Below, in pieces: positions 61,342-64,000 of a stretch of 64,000 bases of DNA. The first letter of the stretch is position 1. Each line of letters opens with the position of its first letter. The translations under genes were made by a program, and so were the position numbers. The stretch is from assembly GCA_036785705.1 (NCBI GenBank), contig JAWUZG010001165.1, forward strand, positions 62,001 through 126,000. Direction: 5' to 3'. Origin of the DNA: Acanthornis magna (taxonomy: Eukaryota; Chordata; Aves; Passeriformes; Acanthizidae). The notes under the pieces are model-generated. The model made no database searches. It was not told the origin of the DNA and saw nothing but the letters and a program-made list of their open reading frames with translations.

Positions 61342-62364
61342 CTATACCTTGGAATCCTCCTCCTCAAGGCTGTCCTCGGGGTCTTGGGTGGGACTGCCTG
61401 TGGATAGGGCGGCGGCCAGGATTCGCCCCTCAACACCTCTCCTTTTTTTCTTATTTAAAGCAAGAACAGTTTTACGAACAGCAAAATAAATCGCAAGGGC
61501 AAACACTAAAATTAGCAAAAGAAACCCCAAGTCTTTCACAATTGAAGCTTCCCACTCCGTGAGTCCAATGTCGTTAAAGAACTGGCCAAGCCAGCTCCCG
61601 GTGGTCTTGACAACGCTTACCATGGCATGGGAGATCTTCCGTGAGGTATCGTTCATGACCCGCTGAAACCAGTCCCATGATTCAAACTGAATGTAATTTA
61701 TGAGTTCTTTCATTTTATTTAAAGTGGTTGGAATACTTTCGGCTGGCGCGGAGAGGTTGAAACAGCACAAGCCTTGGAACTCCTGGCATCCGTGGCCGTG
61801 TGCAAGGAGGAGAAAGTCTATGGCGGCCCGATTTTGGAGGGTCGCCTGCCTGGTAGCCCTCTCCTCTGACAGGAGGTCACTTAAGGCCGTCGACATCAAC
61901 GCAGCCTGCTTCTGGACCCAGCACTCGAGGTGGCCAATCTCCCCAGGTGCCTTAGCCATCGCTACCCATGGTAGAAATACGGAGACGGCTACCCTTTTTG
62001 CCTTTGACCAATGATAAATTTCCAATGAACAATTTGAATCCTCATTGTTTGCACCCCTTTTGTTTCGTTTGATAGAGCCAATCTGTGTGTGGGTCATGTT
62101 TACAGAAGCCAGGGTGATGTGCCCCAGGGTGCAGGGGCCTCCTGTCAGGTCGGCTGGGACCCCATTCCATGCGCGGTCCCCACATATCATAAATACTCCT
62201 CGTGGGCGTGCCCGGGGGTCGCCGTAGCCCTCATATATTGTGGAAGGGTGATTGACCTTAACTAAATCCTCGCACCACTGGGCTGCCTGCAAATCCACAC
62301 ACCCTTGATGGACGTAGTGGAGACTTTTGGAAAGGTGCGGGGAGGGTTCGAAATTGAAATGCAT
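61342..62364 (-). CDS. Endogenous retrovirus env, SU end and TM subunit
   Basis: The 340-codon frame contains the end of the surface subunit and the whole transmembrane subunit, which anchors the envelope in the membrane and drives fusion in this family. A basic cleavage site of the furin type (RNKR) ends at residue 103. After it come a hydrophobic stretch flanked by cysteines at 112 and 148 (internal fusion peptide arrangement as in alpharetroviruses), a conserved LQNRAAIDFLL segment at 176-186, the C-x6-CC motif at 193-201, and a membrane segment at about 279-296 followed by a basic and then acidic tail of about 45 residues. The Met at the start is internal: the same frame continues upstream into the SU frame across one TAA at 62395-62397, which breaks the gene. 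It ends about 100 bases before the LTR. Confidence 0.85.
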   Translation of the reverse strand: MHFNFEPSPHLSKSLHYVHQGCVDLQAAQWCEDLVKVNHPSTIYEGYGDPRARPRGVFMICGDRAWNGVPADLTGGPCTLGHITLASVNMTHTQIGSIKRNKRGANNEDSNCSLEIYHWSKAKRVAVSVFLPWVAMAKAPGEIGHLECWVQKQAALMSTALSDLLSEERATRQATLQNRAAIDFLLLAHGHGCQEFQGLCCFNLSAPAESIPTTLNKMKELINYIQFESWDWFQRVMNDTSRKISHAMVSVVKTTGSWLGQFFNDIGLTEWEASIVKDLGFLLLILVFALAIYFAVRKTVLALNKKKRRGVEGRILAAALSTGSPTQDPEDSLEEEDSKV

Positions 62365-62394
62365 GCAAAAGCACGCCTTTAAAGAGCCAATTAG

Positions 62395-62799
62395 TTAGAT
62401 TTCTGTTGGATCCTCTTCCAATTTGGGCAGCCCTTCCACCCATTCCCTCCACAATATAAGCGGGTTAGTAATGGGCGGTTTCGTGCAAGCCTTGCGAACC
62501 ATCCAGGTGTTAGCCTTCCACTGCCTGCAATATTCCCCCGAATGCCTTCGATGGATGCCCTGAACGAGACGGTGCATGGAGAGCGGGTAGCTGGTATTTA
62601 CCGCCGGGACCCCGATCAGTCTGGTGGCCAGCGGATTGCTGCCCGCGCTGGAGGCCAGGCACATCTCCTCATTGTCCAGGGCCTGTGCCAGGAGTTTCCA
62701 GATGTTCTTTTGTGGCTGTGGGACTATCCAGGCCATTGTCATCGGGAAGCAGATAGGGAGCAGGAGCAGGAACGATCTTGCATGTGGGGTTTGGGCCAT
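62395..62799 (-). CDS. Endogenous retrovirus env, SU N-terminal part (interrupted)
   Basis: A 134-codon frame starts with an ATG at 62799, 39 bases after the integrase stop, and has a hydrophobic leader (residues 9-20, FLLLLPICFPMT) that fits a signal peptide. It has NTS as a possible N-glycosylation site, several cysteines, and tryptophans typical of envelope surface subunits. It stops at a TAA (62395-62397) in the same frame as the TM part. The SU upstream of the cleavage site is about 250 codons, which seems short for an alpharetroviral SU. Receptor use cannot be told. This copy is not intact. Confidence 0.7.
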   Translation of the reverse strand: MAQTPHARSFLLLLPICFPMTMAWIVPQPQKNIWKLLAQALDNEEMCLASSAGSNPLATRLIGVPAVNTSYPLSMHRLVQGIHRRHSGEYCRQWKANTWMVRKACTKPPITNPLILWREWVEGLPKLEEDPTEI

Positions 62800-62837
62800 T
62801 CACTGGTAAAATAACACAAACACATTAGAACCACAAC

Positions 62838-63899
62838 TCAATCCCGAAAGGGAGGAGAGGGGGAGGGATCCCAAGAACCAGGTAGGGAAAAGGGGTAAGG
62901 GAGCTCTGAAAGGCAGCAAACTGCCTCGGCGTCCGCCTCTTCCTCCTCTGCCGGACTTTCACTTTCCCCCAATGGATCTTCTTCCTCCTTCAGAGGTGCC
63001 GGTGGATCTGTGGTGCTGGATGTCTCTCTGTCCTGTTGCTTGCGCTTCTTCTTCCAGCGCCATTTGGTGTCGGTGGCGCCGGTGGGATGCTGGTGCTGTG
63101 GGTTCCTTGAGGTCTTATGGAATGGTTTTATGAACTTCCCTGGAACCCACTTGGGACCTTCCGGTGTAGAAACGCACGCGTATCCCCTTCCCCAAGTGAG
63201 GAGAGGATAGGGGCCCGTTATCTTAAGGAAATCTGTCTCACGCATAAGCACCAGGGGGTGCTCCTTCAGCTGAGCGCGGGTGCTGCAATGAAAGTGCCTA
63301 AGCACCGGGGGGTCCAGCTCCTTTTCAGAGCAATTTAGAAAATTTATGGTGAAAAGAGCTCTCGCCAGCCGAATTGCGGGAGCCTCTATTTCTGACCCTC
63401 CCCTCTGCTGCTGAAGCATCCTCTTAATACTTAGGTGAGCCGTTTCCACTAGGACCTGACCCATAGTGGAGTGGGGTATCCCGGTGACATGGGAAATTCC
63501 CCACTCCTGGAAAAATTTCCGAACGGCCCCCGAGATGTAGGCGGGGCCGTTATCCGTTTTAACCTCCCTAGGGATCCCCAGAACGGTGAAGGCTTGGATA
63601 AAATGATGTATCACGTTCTTCGCTTTCTCTCCGGAATGCGCTGAGGCATAGACTGCACCTGATAAGGTATCCACACTAACGTGGACGTATTTTAAGCGAC
63701 CGAATTCAGGGACATGGGTGACATCCGTTTGCCACAACTCCCCGCTACCGAGACCCCTTGGATTCACTCCAGTCCCCAGTGAGGGAAGCTGCATTGTCTG
63801 GCAGTTAGGGAAGGTAGCAGTAATGGCTCTCACCTGGTCCCGTGTGATGTCGAACCATCCGCCTCCCACAGCTCGTACTCGGATGGTGACAGGAGACAC
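62838..63899 (-). CDS. Endogenous retrovirus pol, integrase
   Basis: The 353-codon frame is the integrase end of pol, the enzyme that joins viral DNA to host DNA. The DDE catalytic triad is visible: Asp59 in WQTDVTH, Asp116 in KTDNGPAY and Glu152, with exactly 35 residues between the last two. Upstream, ITRDQVRAIT and PNC match the end of the N-terminal zinc-binding domain, but the expected first cysteine is replaced by Phe30 and the paired histidines are not evident, so this domain looks damaged. Residues after about 230 (GPYPLLTWGRGYACV, KWVPGKFIKPF) fit the C-terminal SH3-like domain, followed by a charged tail rich in Lys, Glu and Pro. The frame opens with GTG after an in-frame stop at about 63937, so the true pol frame is probably shifted just upstream. 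Confidence 0.85.
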   Translation of the reverse strand: MSPVTIRVRAVGGGWFDITRDQVRAITATFPNCQTMQLPSLGTGVNPRGLGSGELWQTDVTHVPEFGRLKYVHVSVDTLSGAVYASAHSGEKAKNVIHHFIQAFTVLGIPREVKTDNGPAYISGAVRKFFQEWGISHVTGIPHSTMGQVLVETAHLSIKRMLQQQRGGSEIEAPAIRLARALFTINFLNCSEKELDPPVLRHFHCSTRAQLKEHPLVLMRETDFLKITGPYPLLTWGRGYACVSTPEGPKWVPGKFIKPFHKTSRNPQHQHPTGATDTKWRWKKKRKQQDRETSSTTDPPAPLKEEEDPLGESESPAEEEEADAEAVCCLSELPYPFSLPGSWDPSPSPPFRD

Positions 63900-64000
63900 T
63901 CCATAATTTGTTTCACGGCACTTGGAACCAAAACATTATTGTGAAAGTGGCATGAAACAGTGACCTGAAAAATTTACTCTCCCGCCCATGCTCCTTTTCG
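63900..64000 (-). pseudogene. Provirus pol upstream of the integrase frame, cut by window end
   Basis: About 100 bases on the minus strand continue the provirus. One frame reads SCHFHNNVLVPSAV, which may hold a His pair of the zinc-binding domain, but it is not in the integrase frame. A frameshift is likely. The window ends here. Confidence 0.4.

Larger units (their letters stand above)
60740..64000 (-). mobile_element. Provirus, alpharetrovirus-like, 3' part only
   Basis: On the minus strand the order is integrase (63899-62838), env (62799-61342) and 3' LTR (61239-60740), as in a retroviral provirus. The env transmembrane part is of the alpharetrovirus type, and the integrase is of class II (alpha/beta) type. 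The 5' LTR, gag, protease, reverse transcriptase and RNase H must lie beyond base 64000. Genes carry a few inactivating changes, so it is probably a relatively young but defective endogenous retrovirus. It interrupts gene copy C. The plus-strand 6 bases GGCATC (60734-60739) are the predicted target duplication. Confidence 0.85.

Noticed and set aside
1..64000. CRISPR arrays, bacterial operons, tRNA and rRNA genes
   Set aside because: None seen. Direct repeats are minisatellites, microsatellites, LTRs and segmental copies, as expected in a vertebrate genome.

Overview
The window looks like bird nuclear DNA, probably from a songbird. It contains CR1 retrotransposon 3' ends with the typical ending (CCAACCCAAACCATTC then ATTCCATG), LTRs that resemble avian ERVL-type elements, small class II-type solo LTRs, and the 3' part of an alpharetrovirus-like provirus. 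Nothing looks bacterial: the frames are broken, there are no operons, and most open frames in the first 42 kb are short chance frames in AT-rich DNA. The species call is inference.

Layout. 1-41.9 kb is an AT-rich gene desert (intergenic or a very long intron) with a CR1 relic near 11.9 kb, two ERVL-type LTR pieces (27.3-27.7 and 29.8-30.6 kb), simple repeats and two perfect short hairpins; I see no convincing exon. 41.9-51.8 kb is a nest of repeats with higher GC: an old interspersed repeat, two solo LTRs with exact target-site duplications (42485-42985 and 43538-44198), a 21-bp minisatellite (45671-45959), smaller tandem repeats, a T/G-rich tract and three CR1 pieces. 51.8-54.9 kb and 58.0-60.7 kb hold direct-repeat copies, about 6.26 kb apart, of a gene-like unit on the minus strand that I do not recognise. 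Between them lie an LTR-like segment, a CpG island and a possible zinc-finger relic. 60.74-64.0 kb is the 3' part of a minus-strand provirus (integrase, env, 3' LTR); its 5' part is outside the window.

The most interesting content is the unknown minus-strand gene family. The best copy (58.4-60.74 kb) reads through more than 600 codons with very few interruptions. Its protein has an acidic N-terminal tract and at least four (a fifth decayed) copies of a degenerate module of about 35 residues, arranged in pairs 66 residues apart and repeated with a 168-residue period. Both copies carry a stop codon at the same place, embedded in a good splice-donor sequence exactly 75 nt before a matching acceptor, so that stop may lie in a tiny intron. 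One copy has been hit by a 570-bp solo LTR in the sense orientation (6-bp TSD) and the other by the provirus (6-bp TSD predicted), so both copies visible here are broken; an intact paralogue may exist elsewhere.
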